Shown: one piece after another, positions 62,681 through 64,000 of the stretch
How positions within the stretch are numbered: the stretch's first letter is position 1
How the letters are laid out: every line of letters begins with the position of its first letter
DNA from: Undaria pinnatifida
Taxonomy: Eukaryota > Sar > Phaeophyceae > Laminariales > Alariaceae
Direction: 5' to 3'
Length of the DNA stretch: 64,000 nucleotides
NCBI GenBank assembly: GCA_012845835.1
Contig: JABAKD010000011.1
Location: 13,478,214 to 13,542,213, forward strand
Notes under the pieces: generated by a model
Told to the model about the DNA's origin: nothing
Seen by the model: the letters and a program-made list of their open reading frames with translations, nothing else
Database searches by the model: none
Program-made: the position numbers and the translations under genes

Positions 62681-64000
62681 CTGTATCATCGGGGGTATGC
62701 ACCAACGAAAATTCAGTTGCGCTACAAAAAAAGGTACAATACCTCCTTTGGGGCAGAATATATTTGTGCATGACGGGGGTGCCTCAACTCATCAACTACC
62801 CAATATACCACCTGGTATGAAGGTATGATATACAGGTGAGAGGGAAAGGGAGGGGAGGAACGTGTACTCGATAATCATGCATGGCCGTAGACGTATGACC
62901 AGGGGGGGGGGGGGGGGGGGCATTTAATGGATTCACCATACTGTTTCCAAGACATTTCATTGTTTGTTGTGGCAGAGGGAGACGATACGGTGTACATCCC
63001 ATGTTGCGTTTTACTAAATTATTCGTCGGGGGTATAACAAAAAACGGTTCGCGCCAAGGCAGGGGTAATTTTTTTTTTTTCCTGAGATTCCTCAACTAAG
63101 GAGTACTTGAAAAAGGAAAAAAAAATGTGCTGAAAACGAGAAACTGCTACGAGTATTTGCCGGGATGAGCAACATCCGTAGGACAAGCGAGCGGGCGGTG
63201 GGTGTGTCACGCTGCTTGCAAAGGGGGAGGGATCGACCCTAAATGTATCAAACTCACAGCTGGCGTGTTTGGAAGCTTTTTTTTCGTTTGTTTGTTAATC
63301 CCATGGCCTAAGTGAAGGCATGCAACGAAAAGTCGTGCAGGAAACAGAACGAAGTCGTGCAGGAAACAGAACGAAGTCGTCCGGGAAACAGAACGAAGTC
63401 GTGCAGGAAACAGAACGAAGTCGTGCAGAAAAAAGGAAACCCCGTTATTCAGAAATCGATCCGTTTTTCGACAAAAATAACTGCAAACTCTATCGTATGT
63501 ATGATGGCACGCGTCAAGAGTATCACTTTTTTTGCGCCAGAAACAAATTCCGACTGGTCATCGCGCCTCCTCAACAGAGAAAGGAACCACCCGTTACGGT
63601 TACAATACCGTTTTTCTTTGTGCTATGTCGTTCGTGGTACACCTGGGGCTATGGAATTGTTCGTCAGGTTAAGCGTAAAAGCTTGCGCTGTCGGAGTAGT
63701 AGTAGTAACGGTGAACGCCGGTAGGGACAGGACAGCTCAAGCTATCGCTACACCACGGGAGCTGAAAGATGCGCCAGCTAGCGCTGGATTGCGAATGTAA
63801 TTGAGTGTTAAATCGACACACGACGTGCATGAATACAACTATACGTAGCTTTATTCTTCCCCATCCATCAGAAATGAAAAAAAAAGGTTTTACGGTTGTT
63901 TCTGAAAGTCAATTTTATATTGGGTTGAGGTACAGAGCTCCACGAAGTCAGGAGCCACCCATATGTTTTTCGGAATAACGCATGAGCCAGTCTGTCGCTT
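62681..64000. other. Upstream flank of the CCDC17-like gene
   Basis: Family-6 fragment (62870-62910), poly-G (62902-62921), family-3 fragment (63205-63280), a MITE core CCCATGGCCTAAGTG (63300) and a 22-bp tandem array (63330-63430). No exon supported. Confidence 0.45.
63330..63430 (+). repeat. 21-22 bp tandem array (GAAACAGAACGAAGTCGTGCA)
   Basis: Five near-identical units of GGAAACAGAACGAAGTCGT with CCGG or GCAG spacers. Open in two frames only because the unit lacks stops. Confidence 0.9.

Overview
The window is nuclear DNA from a flagellated eukaryote. Protein-coding signal comes as short exons of about 50-280 bp with GT-AG borders and matching reading phases, separated by introns of mostly 1-6 kb that are full of repeats. 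There are no bacterial-style operons, ribosome binding sites or CRISPR arrays. Intron size, GC near one half, tRNA-derived SINEs, MITE-like elements and many simple-sequence arrays would fit a brown alga or a related heterokont. That placement is a guess, because nothing here is taxon-diagnostic.

Two genes can be assembled, facing each other tail to tail. (1) Positions 316-4857, + strand: a five-exon gene for a basic, probably helical 216-residue protein of unknown function, with several likely nuclear-localisation clusters. (2) Positions about 62680 down to 19627 or lower, - strand: at least 19 exons totalling about 850 codons, all with compatible phases. The first seven exons follow the layout of the coiled-coil protein CCDC17: coiled coil, then a 'GF.VFWDYLLGL' segment, a 'VELQ' strand, a 'GW..I.TF' segment, and a 'LVHGED...VDPETHQLY' segment. 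Two low-complexity exons come next, followed by a second folded region ('GFDLYIDLG', 'RVDTLNRF...VGYALIPVF', 'GAWGLLPVF'). The 5' end of this gene is not identified and one or more 3' exons are missing. A candidate terminal exon at 10216-10498 may belong to it or to another gene.

Layout: 1-153 possible end of another ORF; 316-4857 gene 1; 4858-10215 intergenic repeats; 10216-10498 candidate terminal exon; 10499-19626 repeats and minisatellites; 19627-62680 the CCDC17-like gene; 62681-64000 repeats.

The most unusual feature is a recurring relation between exons and tandem repeats. At six exons, decayed tandem copies begin inside the exon, or at its splice junction or stop codon, and run into the flanking DNA. 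A seventh exon has a degraded copy 4.3 kb away with a destroyed donor site. Separately, several micro- and minisatellites (GGGTTAAGRWG, TATCA, ATC) start at a fixed internal point of a dispersed element, so the element appears to supply the seed. There is also a 1060-bp hAT-like element with an 8-bp target duplication, a 117-bp near-perfect hairpin element, and an array that switches orientation.
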